From NCBI GenBank assembly GCA_944474755.1, contig OX104112.1, positions 87,805,756-87,869,755 on the forward strand: a stretch of DNA of 64,000 bases. Reading direction: 5' to 3'. Below the pieces are notes generated by a model. The model saw nothing but the letters and a program-made list of their open reading frames with translations. It was not told the origin of the DNA and did not search any database. A program made the position numbers and the translations under genes. Of this stretch, positions 42,340-54,117 are shown one piece after another; the stretch's first letter is position 1; each line of letters opens with the position of its first letter. This DNA is from Limnoperna fortunei. Its lineage: Eukaryota > Mollusca > Bivalvia > Mytilida > Modiolidae.

Positions 42340-43240
42340 AGAGGCAGGCACTGCTAACTCGTACGGAGCAACATGATAATAGCTGCATATGCAACTATTT
42401 CTGTCATAATTAGGTTCGATAACTCTGTTTTTTCAATTAACGTCTTGATTGTCATTATAAAAGCAGTATTCTAGAATATATCAAGCTATATTAATAACAC
42501 TTTTATGTTGTTTTACCTTTTTTAATTTTGGACAAATGTTTTGTCCTCACTTTTGTGTATATGTTTTATTTAATTAGAAATGGCAGTTCCCATTTATATT
42601 ATGCTGTTATATGGGTTGTTTGGTTTTTTTTGTTTTGTCATAAATTTTTTTCTCCAAAAGTATAAATATATCTTATTATTTAAAAAAGGCACATAGAATT
42701 AACAATAAATATGATTACCTTAAAAACATTTGTGACAGATTTGTTATTTAGAACACCTGAACACCTGAACACCTTTAAAGTTATAAAATTTAACCCATTC
42801 TGTGTTGTCCTTATATAGCTTGTGTCATAAACTTGTACAGGATGTTTATTTTACAGTTTATTCCTAAAAACTTGCATTTTGACAACCTTTATGACTTCTT
42901 AAGTACATGTAAATTCCACTCTTTCTAAAGACATTATGTGGTAAGTCAAATAATTCCAAATTTTTCAAACGCTAAACATTTACTTCTAATTTAAAAGTAA
43001 CATAAATTTCATTACAATTATTAATAACAATGCCACACGAAGCGTTGTCTATACGGAGATGCGCCGTCGTATAGGGAAATAAATTCTACTTAAAATTTCA
43101 ACATCTTTAAACAAAATTGGAAGAAAGAAAATAATTTTTAAACTGATAGAAATAATAACAATTAAAAGACGAATGTGTCTAGATTACCAAACAAGCTGCA
43201 CACGCTTACTATCATTAAGTTTTGTATTGAAAATATGTAT
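42340..43240. other. No feature seen
   Basis: AT-rich sequence without a supported feature; 'gaacacctgaacacctgaacacc' near 42750-42775 is a short triplication. Confidence 0.4.
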
Positions 43241-43248
43241 TTTTGTAG

Positions 43249-43361
43249 CAATGGATATAGCAATTTTTATCGTGGTTTATATGGCGATTAATGGTCTTCA
43301 TCGGTCAATATTTTCACTTTTTAATTGGATATGGAAAAAACTTCTTCAGAAATTAAACTGA
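43249..43361 (+). CDS. Candidate terminal exon with hydrophobic segment
   Basis: After 'tatttttgtag' the frame in phase 1 reads MDIAIFIVVYMAINGL, then HRSIFSLFNWIWKKLLQKLN and TGA. A roughly 15-residue hydrophobic run followed by a basic tail in the correct phase would suit a transmembrane end for the Ig protein. The run is short, the acceptor tract is poor in C, and no AATAAA is close by. A second, shorter phase-1 candidate is at 43903-43938 ('gatcttacag', then AIGAETNGNIL and stop). Confidence 0.25.
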
Positions 43362-44246
43362 TTTAATTGTAATTTTCGGAAAGGTAATTTATCGCAGAAA
43401 CCCAAACAAGTTGCACACGATCGTTTAGAGTAACCATTAACTTGTATTTTGAATTTTTGTAAAGGTCCCATTGAAATTTTATAGGCGATCGAAAACCAAC
43501 ATGGATACATGCTTATGTCATTAACATCACGTGATGTCGTCTATAGTTTGATATGGACAATGTGCACACTGAACGTTTAACAAGACACTTTTATTTTCGA
43601 GAATTGTGGTAAATAAGATTCGCTTTACCTTTTAATAGTATTAAGTTGAATCTAGTATACGTATTATAAAAGAATGAGGTTAATACATATAACCAGACCA
43701 GAAAATATTTTCATGTATACATAACAAATTATTTTTATAAAACATATCATTATAAAACAATTACAAAATTAACATAAATTTTTCAGGTTCATGATGATGA
43801 AGTGTGGATTGTAGCTGGAAATAACTTAGAGTAGCTATTATCATAATGAACATAATAACAACGACTCATAATTAACACTTTATCCAATTAATTGATCTTA
43901 CAGCAATTGGCGCTGAAACTAATGGTAATATTTTGTAACGACTTTCTCATGGAGTGTCTACGTCATCGGACATGAATAGTTGAATCATCGTAGTTTTCTT
44001 AAATCTTATGCCTTTTTAATTTTTATTATTGCCAAATAGACCCCATAAAGATAAAACATCACTTATTGAGAACCTACCGGGTATTGTTGACAACTTTAAA
44101 TGACATCATTAACAAGTGTACAAGATGTATGTTAAACGAATACTGTTGGATACACAAATATGGGTTTATTTGTTATGCATTGACTTGCATATCGAATGTT
44201 TATTATAATGTATGAATATTGTGTCAATTTGCTTACCTTTTAGCTC

Positions 44247-44892
44247 TGCGGATAGCCCTGGTCAAGCACTATCTTTCCCTATAGATACGTCAAATGTAAG
44301 ACTTTTAAGTATCCGGTGACGTCAAAATCAATATTTAGTCACCCGATAGTATAAATAGAGCGAGATTTGAGTCTGTGTTTACCCGTCCGACCAAGGGCAT
44401 TAAGTAAAAAAACTCCCCAAGTCAGTGTTTGTTCAGTCGTGATTCGACTCCCGAATCGTTCACTAGTGGTCAAAAGTCCTTCGAGACTCAGCTAAGGCCT
44501 TTTCATAAAGACATCATAAATTCAAGGTCAATATTTATTCAAGGTAATAAAAGTCGTAAAAAACAAAATGATTCAAGTTACGATAAATTATATCGAGATT
44601 CAAACAGTTCTAAGGCGCAACAACCATACAAGGAAATAACAAACTATAATAAATATTTGCGCCTCATTTGTTCCGATTTTATGAGTCTTCCTTTTACATA
44701 AAGTCACTTCATTACTTATTTGTGCTAAGAATTTAGAAGCAAGACTCAAAGAGCTCGTGCACTATACGATTACGACACTAAACAACTTGCACTACGAACA
44801 AGACACAGAAGAAAATCACATATTTTTATTATTGAGTATTTTAACTTAAGTATTCGAATGCGTACTTGACCAGAGATATCCGCGCAATGATG
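44247..44892. mobile_element. Inverted-repeat element with embedded promoter
   Basis: 'gcggatagccctggtcaagca' near 44254 and the reverse complement of about 44865-44886 ('gcggatatctctggtcaagta') match at most positions, giving ends of opposite orientation about 630 bp apart. Inside are a CRE palindrome TGACGTCA (44317-44324) and TATAAATA (44350-44357). The open stretch 44429-44701 has no ATG and no known domain. Could be a non-autonomous DNA transposon. Confidence 0.4.
44317..44357 (+). promoter_or_regulatory. CRE plus TATA core-promoter arrangement
   Basis: A full palindromic cAMP-response-type site TGACGTCA is 25 bp upstream of TATAAATA, and a plausible start site would be near 44380-44390. 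What it would transcribe is not clear. Confidence 0.4.
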
Positions 44893-45289
44893 TGTTGAAT
44901 GAGTCTGAATAATAATATAAAATGAGTCTTACTATGTATCAAATTCAAAGTGTTAAGTGTCAATAAACCATTACATCCTACAAGAAATTGTAATTCTTGT
45001 TTAAAATCTACTTCACAACGCACATGATTAGCTTTAATACAGTAACACAATTGATTCTCGAGTCGCAGAATTATGACATCTTTATGAAACTATATGTCCA
45101 TATACATCAGGATGTGAACATTAAAAAATCATCATAAAATTATACTCCGGGCATAAACTTTTTGGTTTGCTGATGCCAGTAAAAAAAGGTTACTGGACAG
45201 GGCCTTATGTCTTTCAAACTTATTCGTGTAATTTATGCCCTTCACGGAAGGGAGACATATTGTTTTTTCCATGAGTTCTTCATCTTATT

Positions 45290-46465
45290 CTTATTAAGTC
45301 GGCCCAAAACGTAGTTTGGTCGACTTATTGTTTATGCACCGTTTCTTTTTTACTTAATCATGAACTTGTCCGATGCATTTTGGAAAAAAAAACGCTTTGA
45401 CCAATCAAGATAGAACTGCGATGGTAGGGGGTCACTCAGTGGTGGGCTATCCACTTTGAAATTTTCAAGATGGCCGCCATTTTGTCAATGCATTCCTTCC
45501 CCCCAAAAATTGAACTTTGTCCAATTTCAATGAAATTTTATTTCTAGGCATATTTTGAGGTACTGATTACAATGGAATACTATTCAAGGCGATTTTGGAC
45601 GACTTCTGTGTTGGCATTCCAACAGAATTATATCTAGGTCTTCTGCTTTTTTCGTAATATTCTTCTCAGCGAAACCTTGTCTGAGCCATAACTTTTTTGT
45701 CTTTTTACAGGCATTAGATATTTGGTATGTAGGTAGGTTACCACAAGACGATGTGTTGTCTGCCATTTTTTGTTGACCTTGACCTTGGCCTCAAGGTCAC
45801 CATTTTGAACCATTGCCATGTCCAGGCCATAACTTTTTTTGTCACAGGCTTAAGATATTTAGTATGTAGTTAGGCGTACCAACATGGTTGACTTTCGAGT
45901 TATTTTGGGCCCAAGCCTTTCCTGGTCTTTAATTTTTGCTGTTGTAACCTATGCTTCTGATATTTGGTATTTGGTTAGATCACGTGCAGCTGATGTGCAT
46001 ACAGATCACGTGCAGTATGCATAAACATGACCTAAAGGTCAAATTTACTAAAAAAAATTCTTGTCCAAGCATATTTTTTTACCCTTTGGTATAGGACTTA
46101 GATGTTTGGTATGTAAGTACTTAAGCACAAGTGGATGTATACCGTGCCTCAAGGTATGACCTTGGATGACCTTTATTTGACCTTCAAGGTCAAATGCCCA
46201 ACGTTTTGGCTTTTTATCCTTTGGTATGTAAGTAGGTCAACGCAAGAGGATGTATATCATACATCAGGATATGAACTTGGATGACCTCAAGGTCAAATTT
46301 ACAACAGAAAATCTTTTTTGCGTTTGGTCTAGGGCTTAGATTTTTGGTATATAGATCAATACAATAGAATGTATACCATGCCTCAAGGTATGACCTCAGA
46401 TGACATTTAACCTTGATCTTCAAGGTCAAATTTCCAACTTTTTTTCACCTAGGACTGAGATATTT
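45290..46465. repeat. Molluscan-type repeat with ~120-bp diverged tandem units rich in TCAAGGTCA
   Basis: From about 45640, units repeat 'gatatttggtatgtaggtagg' then 'gatgt-tac-tgcctcaaggtatgaccttgga' then 'tcaaggtcaaat', at roughly 110-130 bp spacing, with at least six copies. Perfect TCAAGGTCA occurs at 45791, 46184, 46287 and 46420, and its reverse complement at 45774. The left part (45290-45560) is a related non-repeated head. No coding sequence. Confidence 0.7.
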
Positions 46466-46859
46466 GGAATGTATGTAAAATTAACAATTTAAGTATGAAG
46501 GTGGTAACCTAAAACAATTCTAGTTTATTTTATTTTTCTATTTAAACCTCATATTTTAAGTATGAACTATGTGGTAGGGAATTCTGGTGAGTACATATAA
46601 CAGTCAAACAGATTTGTTATGTAATTTTGTTGTTTAACTTGTTAAGTATGAAATGTAATAGGAATGGGCTAATGGAACAAATGTCCATAAAGAGGACATT
46701 TGTTCATAGGTTTACAAAGTAATCATTGGAAACAGACTACATTCTATCACTTCAGGACCTGAACCAATTAGTATAAAACATTTTTATTTATTACAAAATA
46801 TGCTCAAAACTTGGCTAGTTGTTTTTTTTAACAATATCCAATCATCTCTGAAAATTAAC

Positions 46860-47520
46860 TATTCCAAGATTTGACGATTTCTTATAAATTCTTGGTCTAA
46901 CACCTCTCGACACTCATCATTAATAAAGTTAGAAAAAGAATCAAATATAAGCCGATCTCCCTCCTGAACATCACTTTGATCAAGAAGTCCTTCAGTGCCG
47001 TAGTTTTAAAGATCTTCAGCACCATCAAGTCCAACAAGATTCTGAAGCTGCCCTTTTGTCCACAAATTGAAGGGAGATGATTTTACAGTACGAAGTCTAT
47101 GTCCAGCACATGCATCGCTCCAAAAAGGAAGCCTTCTGTTAATTTCTGCAATGAATACATCGTGGAGGGCAGCTTAATGAGTTTAATTAAGGATCAAGTA
47201 TGCCTTGATCTTCCATATGATGGAATAAGTTGTAGAAAAATGCAAGTACTCCATCGTACAAATCTCTAGAGTCTCGATCCTTTGGTTGTGTGTGCTTTTT
47301 CCTGTTAGCATGCCACAAGGACCTTTTTAAACAACATGTAGTCTGCAACATCAACATTTTCCAGACCTTTATCAGATCTTACCCTATTAGGGACACCATA
47401 TCTGTCAACTTCGATCAGAAAACACCCGCAATACGGTGTCGGACTTGTCCGTGCATCTTACAAATATGACCATCCTGCTGAAAACCCTCGATTCCACCAA
47501 CGATTATGAATCTCCATTTA
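46860..47520 (-). pseudogene. DDE integrase-core (rve-like) gene remnant
   Basis: Minus-strand pieces in three frames line up as one domain. In order: KWRFIIVGGIEGF (first catalytic strand; the family usually has GGIDG), then [17 protein letters not shown] (second Asp), [14 protein letters not shown] (final Glu, about 33 residues on), LYDGVLAFFYNLFHHMEDQG and AEINRRLPFWSDACAGHRLR plus SSPFNLWTKGQLQN. This order is that of a widespread invertebrate and fish integrase-core protein family thought to derive from transposons. At least three frameshifts or stops disable it, and the first Asp appears replaced by Glu. Confidence 0.65.
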
Positions 47521-49015
47521 AATAGTTTGTGGTGTGAGTCTATATGTCAGAGGTGATTCGGTCCCACTACGTTATTAACCGGTCTGTGCTTAACTATCTT
47601 ACATTACAATTGTGGGGTGTCATGTCAAATACTTTTTTTGAAAATTTAGAAACATTAAAGGCTCGGGGAGTAAACGTATCACCCCAAAAAGTCCTGTTCA
47701 TAGTCTTGTCAAACTAAATTGGGACTTGCTCACTAATCTTCCTGTGGTTGTTCCTACTTATTGATGTTTGTCTTCGCCCTAGTTTACTCTGCCTATGTGT
47801 TTTCTTTTTCTGTTTATAATTTAAGATGTTTTTATTTTTTACGGCATCTGAGCTAAAATGTAATGTTGTAGTGAAAAGGCGTGCTTATAAGATGTTAAAG
47901 TAAAAAAAGGTAGAAACCATCTTAAGGAAATAATCGAAACCATGAGACAGTGACAATAGCCAGAATTAAACAGAAACACACATCACAAAAGAAAAACATT
48001 TAAACAAAAACAAATCGATAAAGGTAACGTATATGCCATTTTTATACAGATTTCCAGTAGTTAAGGTAGATAGTCATCCACTATTGATTAACATCTCAAT
48101 GGCCTTGCGAGTTTTAGATTTCGAGCCGTATTGTGGAGTGTGAGTTTTTTCTGCTCTCTTTAATAAAAAAATATACGCTATGATATAGCTGAAAAGTTGC
48201 TGAACGTGCGGTAAACTCTTCTGAAACAAACACAAACATATTTTTATACACATTTATAAGTCTATGTACAATCATCGTACCGCTTATTATTCTGTATAAA
48301 CTCCCCTCTAATCAACTAACACAACTTACAAAATAGATATTTTTGTTTGTTTTACAGAAATAGGAAGGAGTGAAAACAACTAGGTATTACAACTATAAAC
48401 TTATAAATACTTTCAACAGAGGTACACATTCCCACAGACACATACATACAGACATACATAACAAGACATCTATTCCAACTTTCGGAGCCGACCAAGTAGC
48501 GATCAATTAGATGTAATTTAAACTATGTTTAAAAGATCACTTCTAATTTTAGTTTTCAAAAATAATAGAATAATGGTTATGTCACTGATTCAATTACTGT
48601 ATTCTCATACCCATGTTATAAGTTAATTTAGGAGTTATTCAAATCTCTGAACATGTAATACTTTATAATCAGGTTTGAGTCTGTTTACTTCTAATTAACA
48701 AAAGTATAACCTTTTTATAGTTATAAATCTTCCATATAATTTAAGTTTAACGACAATACTTAACAATTTAAACTGAAAAGAATCCGATGTCATCATTGGA
48801 CAATTTTGAATTGAACGGCATATGTTATATAGAAAAACCTTTGTCCTTAGTTGATGTATATAAATTGGCCAATCATATTTCATCTATTAAAGCACAATAT
48901 TTATAGGTCACTGTTTAAAATTTTGAGACATGTAATAACATTATTTAGTGTAATAAAAAAAAATTAAAAAAATAATGCTGAACAATGATATTTAACTCAT
49001 CAAAAGTGAATCAAT
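47521..49015. other. No gene seen
   Basis: AT-rich sequence without supported coding or RNA features. Confidence 0.4.
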
Positions 49016-49079
49016 GCGTGATAACTTACTTTTCCATAGTGTAAACAAAACGGAGGGCGAAGATTGTGTTGCGATTGTG

Positions 49080-49525
49080 AAGGATTTGTGCGAGAAAAAT
49101 TAATCATAGAAAGCGACTTGAGAATAGCGTCAGCGTTTTGTCTCGGTAAGAAGAAGAATCAACGTGTTCCCGGTGGGCGGAAAGAAGATGCGAGTGATAT
49201 TTCGTTACATTGTTGTAAAATTTAGTGACCGACAAAAACGCGATGAAGTGCGCAAGAAAAGTTTCAAATAGAAAGGAACAACGATTTCAATTACTGGTCA
49301 ATATCCGCTAACTTTGGTCGATAAGAGAAGATCGTTAATTCCGCTTTTGAAAAAGCTAGGGATGCTGAGGTTAAAGCCGTATTGATCAGGGATCAACTGT
49401 TCATTGGAGGCGTCGCATATGCAGGAGAACCAATTGAAGCTGCAATCGAAAATGCTGAAAAACGTAATAATGCTAACTCGTCCACCGAAGATAAAACACA
49501 AGAAAACAGCGACCGAATGGATTAA
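49080..49525 (+). pseudogene. LINE ORF1 remnant (L1-like RNA-binding C-terminal domain)
   Basis: Frames read VIFRYIVVKFSDRQKRDEVR, KKSF, then a stop, then KGTTISITGQYPLTLVDKR, LIPLLKKARDAEVKAVLIRD and QLFIGGVAY. The pattern 'VKF-D---RD-VR--S--LKGT' and 'RR--L-P--K-AR' and 'LIRD-LFI-G--Y' is that of the RRM/CTD region of LINE ORF1 proteins (Transposase_22-like). It ends at TAA (49523-49525) just where the inserted repeat begins. Confidence 0.6.
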
Positions 49526-49871
49526 TTGATTGGATGTCTGCTTTACGTCCAGCGAACAGTTTTGCAGCTATATTCAGGACCGGAACCAGTTAACAATAAA
49601 TAAGTCCACGGAAAATGGGGGTGGGATGGGTCACAGGAATACAATTTTGACTGCCACTGGAAAAGTATTGAGTTTTGGGTAGGGGCGGAAAATTTTGCCT
49701 TTTGTAGCGGCTACAATGAGCCTACTCTTTTTCGAAATCTACAAAAGGGGTATTTATCGTGCAAGGAGCGTGCAAACACGTTACCCACTGCGATCCGCGG
49801 TCAGGCCTTCCATATTATGACCTGACAACCCCAAAATGAGAGGGTCTCCCATATCCGCCACCCGGGGACGG
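49526..49871 (-). mobile_element. SINE-like repeat, family B, copy 2
   Basis: Ordered match to 27550-27905. Minus-strand head 'cccgggtggcggatatgggagacc' with an A-box-like TGGCGGATATGG; tail 'gctggacgtaaagcagacatccaatcaat'. Flanking 'atgga' at both sides (about 49516-49520 and 49873-49877) could be a short target duplication. It separates the LINE ORF1 and ORF2 remnants. Confidence 0.65.
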
Positions 49872-49929
49872 TATGGAGATTGGAGCCGAAGCTGAAAATC
49901 TGTTTGATAAACTGATAACTAAGGATTCG

Positions 49930-52900
49930 TCTGAAATTCATCTAGCTAATGTTAATTTTTTTCCTTGGAATAATTATGGTGGCCTGAAACTAAACTAAAA
50001 GATGATAAGTTTAAGCAATTTATTTTTACGTACGATATAATTTTCTTAACGGAATGTTGGATCAACAAATATTGTGATACAGAAATTGACAATTTTGTGT
50101 GTAAAGCCATCCTCTTTCTACGAAAAAGTGCAAGCAATGCTGTGGAATTTGTATTTTAATAAGTAGAGACATTGCATCTATGGTAGAACTTCTAGACATT
50201 CTTTATGAATCTATTGTATGGGTTAAACTCTCTAAAGATTGTACTGGCAGTGAAAGTGACTACTTACTAACTAATGTCTATATACCCCTATTAGTTTATC
50301 GTTTCATAAAGTGCATGATATTGATATATTTTATACTTTGGAAGCATATATTGCTAAATATACAAATGATTGTCCAAATATTTTTGTAATGGGTGATTAT
50401 AATGCTAGAGCTAGTAATTTTGTTGATTATATTTCTAATGATTTATTACATACAAGTATTTTAGATATGGTTGAAGATCTGTTTCCCTACGTTTCTGATG
50501 AGACTCTTCCTGACCGGATTAATCAAGATCACGTGACCAATGACTATGGTATGAAACTGATAAACCTGTGTAAAAGTAGCGGTCCTCGGATTGTGAATGG
50601 GCGACACTGCGATGGGCTTGGAAATGACTTTACTTATTGTGGTCCCAGAGGTATGATTGTAATTGATTTTCTTTTGACTAGTACTAGAAATTTCAAGATA
50701 ATCAACAAATTTATATTACTAGTAACTTAACTACCTTTAGTGATCTTGCATCTTTACATTTAGAATTGGACTGTAGCTTTATTAGATCAACGAGTACAAA
50801 TTATGTATCTGGAGTAAAATCAAGCGTTCTCAAATGGAATAGTGACTTTAAAGATTTATGTTTGAATGCATTAGTAGGAAATGCAAATTAAATTCATGCT
50901 ACGTTAAATGACTCTGAAATAACATCATAGGAGGAAATGGACTCACAAGCTAATAGAATCTCAGAAACGTTTGTAGAAGTGGTTTCCCCCATTTTAAAAC
51001 AGGACAAAAAATGTATACACGTTAAAAACGAAAGAACAATATGGATAAACCATGGTTTGATCAGAAGTGCAAGGAGCTTTATATACAATATTGTAAATCT
51101 CTTTCTTTTTTTTTCAATAAGGTAACAACACTTAAAATCACGATGTTTTAAACCGTGATAAAAGGGAATATAAGACTGAAGAAGGAAATTTCGAGACTGT
51201 TTAATTCGTTATTTAAAAAGAGAAAAGGTAATGAGTGCGATTTAACTACCGACTGTTTTTAATAATTTTGAGTCACTTGTGTCTGAAATAGAAATAAATA
51301 GAAGTGTTGAAATTGACAGTGTTTTTGAAGAACTTGATGTTCAAATAAGTTCAGATAAAATCTATAGTGCCATAAAACAACTGAAACGGGATAAAAGCCA
51401 TGGAACCGACCGCATACTAAATGAATTCTTAATAGACTTTAAAGACATTTTAAAGCCTTATATGTGTTGTATATTTAACGACGTTCTCGCAAGTGGTTAT
51501 TTTCCGTCTGCATGGTCTGATGCTATCCTCGTCCCGTCCGTCTTTAAGTCTGGTGAAGTCAACGATCCATCTAACTACAAAGGAATAAGTCTCATCAGTA
51601 ACTTAGGTAAACTACTATTTTAAACACAAGGTTAATAAAATGGGCATCTAATAATGATATTTTAACAGACGCACAATTCGGATTTAGAAATGGTTATTGT
51701 ACTACTGATGCTATTTTTTCTGTTTATTCTATTATATAAATAACTTGGTGTTATGCAAGGCGAAGTGTGGGTCGCCGATTCTATTTTCTTTTTATGTAAA
51801 TGATTTTGAGCTCGAATTTATAAATAATAATGATAATCCTATTGAATTTCAAGATATAGCATTATTCCTACTTATGTTTGCTGATGACATGATTTTGATG
51901 TCAGAATCAACATCTTGTCTACAAAAGATGCTATGCACACCGGAGACTTATACAAATAAATAGGACTTAACTGTCAATATAAACAACAAAAGTAGTTGTT
52001 TTATGAAGAGGTGGTTTAATTAAAGATGATGACAGACGTTATAAAGCCAAATTGTTAGATAATGTAGATCAATTTTGCTATTTGGGTGTACTTTTTCATT
52101 AAAATTGTAAGTTTAATTACACATTAAAATGTGCTGAGCAGGGTCGGAAAGCTATGTTTGCTATTTTTAAGTAGTCTTTTTTCGCTATATTTGAATATAA
52201 TGACTATGTTGGATTTATTTTATTCATATGTATGTAGTATATTAATGTACAGCTGTGAAATTTGGGGGTGGATAAGGCATCAAAAGTACATATAGATTTC
52301 TGTAAGGTGTTACTTGGAGTTAAAAGGTATACCTTTCTATAAATAATGCAATGCTGTATTTTGAAATTAGCAGATTCCCGTTAATCTTTGAGAGAAATTA
52401 TAGGATACTTAAGTTTTGGATAAAAGTTTTAAACAGCAACAACTGTATTGTAATTTCTAGTTATAAAGAGCTAGTAAGTAGTTGTACAAAATGTAATAAT
52501 TTGGCAACATTTGTTAAAAAATTACTGTTTAATTTAGGTCTGCCAGATCTGTGGAATAACCAGTGGTTATTTAATGATGTTGATTTTAATTACTATATGA
52601 ATGTTATAAAACAAACGATTTATGACCAAGCTAGACAAGATAAACCATCATTACTAGATAATTCTCCTAAGTGTAGATTATACTAATATGTAGTGTGTAA
52701 TGTCCGAATTCAGTATTATTTACAAAAATATATATCAACTGCTTATTAAGAATGTATTACAAAGGTTCGTATGTCTTCTCACAACCTTTGTATTGAAACA
52801 GGTCGTATTTATGGCATTGCTAGATATAATATAAACTGTATTTTTTGTGACTTGAGATGTAGTTGAAGACGAATTTCACTTTATTCTTCAATGTAGCAAA

Positions 52901-52990
52901 TATAAAGAATTAAGAGAAAAGTATATCAAAAAGTATTATTGGTGAAGACTGTCATCTTTTAAGCTTGTGCAATTATTGTCTGTAGAAAAC
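49930..52990 (+). pseudogene. LINE ORF2 remnant: endonuclease and reverse transcriptase
   Basis: Endonuclease: FLTECWINK and GDYNARASNF (about 50390), then NGRHCDGLGNDFTYCGPRG with VIDFLLTS (50600-50690), the late APE-type motifs. Then SAIKQLKRDKSHGTDRILNE and SGYFPSAWSDAILVPSVFKS and NYKGISLIS (51370-51600), the RT N terminus; ILTDAQFGFRNGYCTTDAIF (51655-51720); the catalytic FADD box (51877-51888); and VDQFCYLGVLFH (about 52065). The C-terminal region is open at 52351-52683. At least eight stops or frameshifts separate these parts. Confidence 0.85.
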
Positions 52991-53670
52991 TATAAAGAAT
53001 TTTTTAACTTGAGAATTTTTATTTTTAAGGCCTTTAAAATAAGAAATAATAATTAATATCCATTGCTAATGTGTTCATATGATCTCTGGATTTTTGTCGT
53101 ATCCATTGTATTGTATTTTATTGTATTCATCTTGCTATATAATAGGCCTCAAGATTACAGATACAAAAATCTGCAAATGCTTTTAAATCTAGTGCATTTT
53201 TCACATAAATTATATTTAGGCACAAATTAACTTCATTTAGTATACTGGTGATAGAGTAGTTCTCGCCATTAAAATAACAGAAGCAATTCTCGCCATTAAA
53301 ATAACAGAAGCATTTCTCGCCATTACGTGACTTTGTCGTTATTTTTTCATTAAAATCGACGACAAAGGCTTCATTTGATAGATTTTGCTTTCTTCCATCC
53401 AAAACTAGTTACGTTTATTATTTTTCAAATGACAATTTTTCACAAAAATTTTCAAAAAAGAGAATTACTTGACGGCGAGAACTACTCTGTGACCAGTAGA
53501 TTTTTTAAAATATTTTAGGTATTACTATTACCAACATTTTGGGTATAATATTATATTCTAACACCGATGGGGTGGGCCTTTATGTTCACATTTTCACTTC
53601 GTTATCGGTTGGTACAAAATAATCGAATATAAAATCACAACCCATGTGTAGATTAGTACAAAATCAAATC

Positions 53671-53883
53671 TGTTATTTGTAGGTTCTTCTTTGTTGTTAA
53701 AGGCGATATCATAACAACAACATCTCGCTACCATGTGTATTACTTAGAACAAAAAACATATCTTATTACAAAACATAACATGATTGCATCCGGTTTACTA
53801 ATACATCAAATATATAATTAACCATGTGCTTGTTTATATAAATATAAGAATTAAGAAACAAACGAATTATCAATTGATCAACA
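53671..53883 (-). repeat. 3' LTR
   Basis: 213 bp, TG...CA. Compared with the other LTR it has six substitutions and an extra 'accatgt' near 53820. Confidence 0.95.
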
Positions 53884-53896
53884 TCCCCATTTCTTT
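53884..53896 (-). other. Polypurine tract
   Basis: Minus strand 'aaagaaatgggga' directly precedes the 3' LTR, as expected for plus-strand priming. Confidence 0.8.
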
Positions 53897-54117
53897 AGAA
53901 AATGAAATCGTTTCATTTAATAGAAATTTACAAATTGAAATCGAGAGTAAACAAATTTTAATTATCAGATCACATTTCTTAAAAAAATATTTTTTAGATT
54001 ACTGTCACTGATAGTAATTATATTTAAACTAAACTAAGCTGACTAGACCTAATAAGGACTAGAATGTCTATCAATCAAAATTTTAAATTATTATTAATAA
54101 AAATAATTAATTATCGG

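Larger units (their letters stand above)
49020..53130 (+). mobile_element. Degenerate APE-type LINE (non-LTR retrotransposon) with nested SINE-like repeat
   Basis: ORF1 remnant (49080-49525), a SINE-like insert (49526-49871), ORF2 with endonuclease and reverse transcriptase remnants (49930-52990) and a 3' end in 'ttgtattgtattttattgtatt' (about 53100-53130) follow in order on one strand. The C-terminal Cys-rich 'SSHNLCIETGRI' type segment (about 52770) suits jockey/I/CR1-group elements; I cannot name the clade. Many stops and frameshifts: it is inactive. Confidence 0.85.

Noticed and set aside
44429..44701. A 90-residue open frame behind the CRE/TATA promoter
   Set aside because: It has no ATG start and no recognisable domain; the 5' part overlaps a likely untranslated leader.
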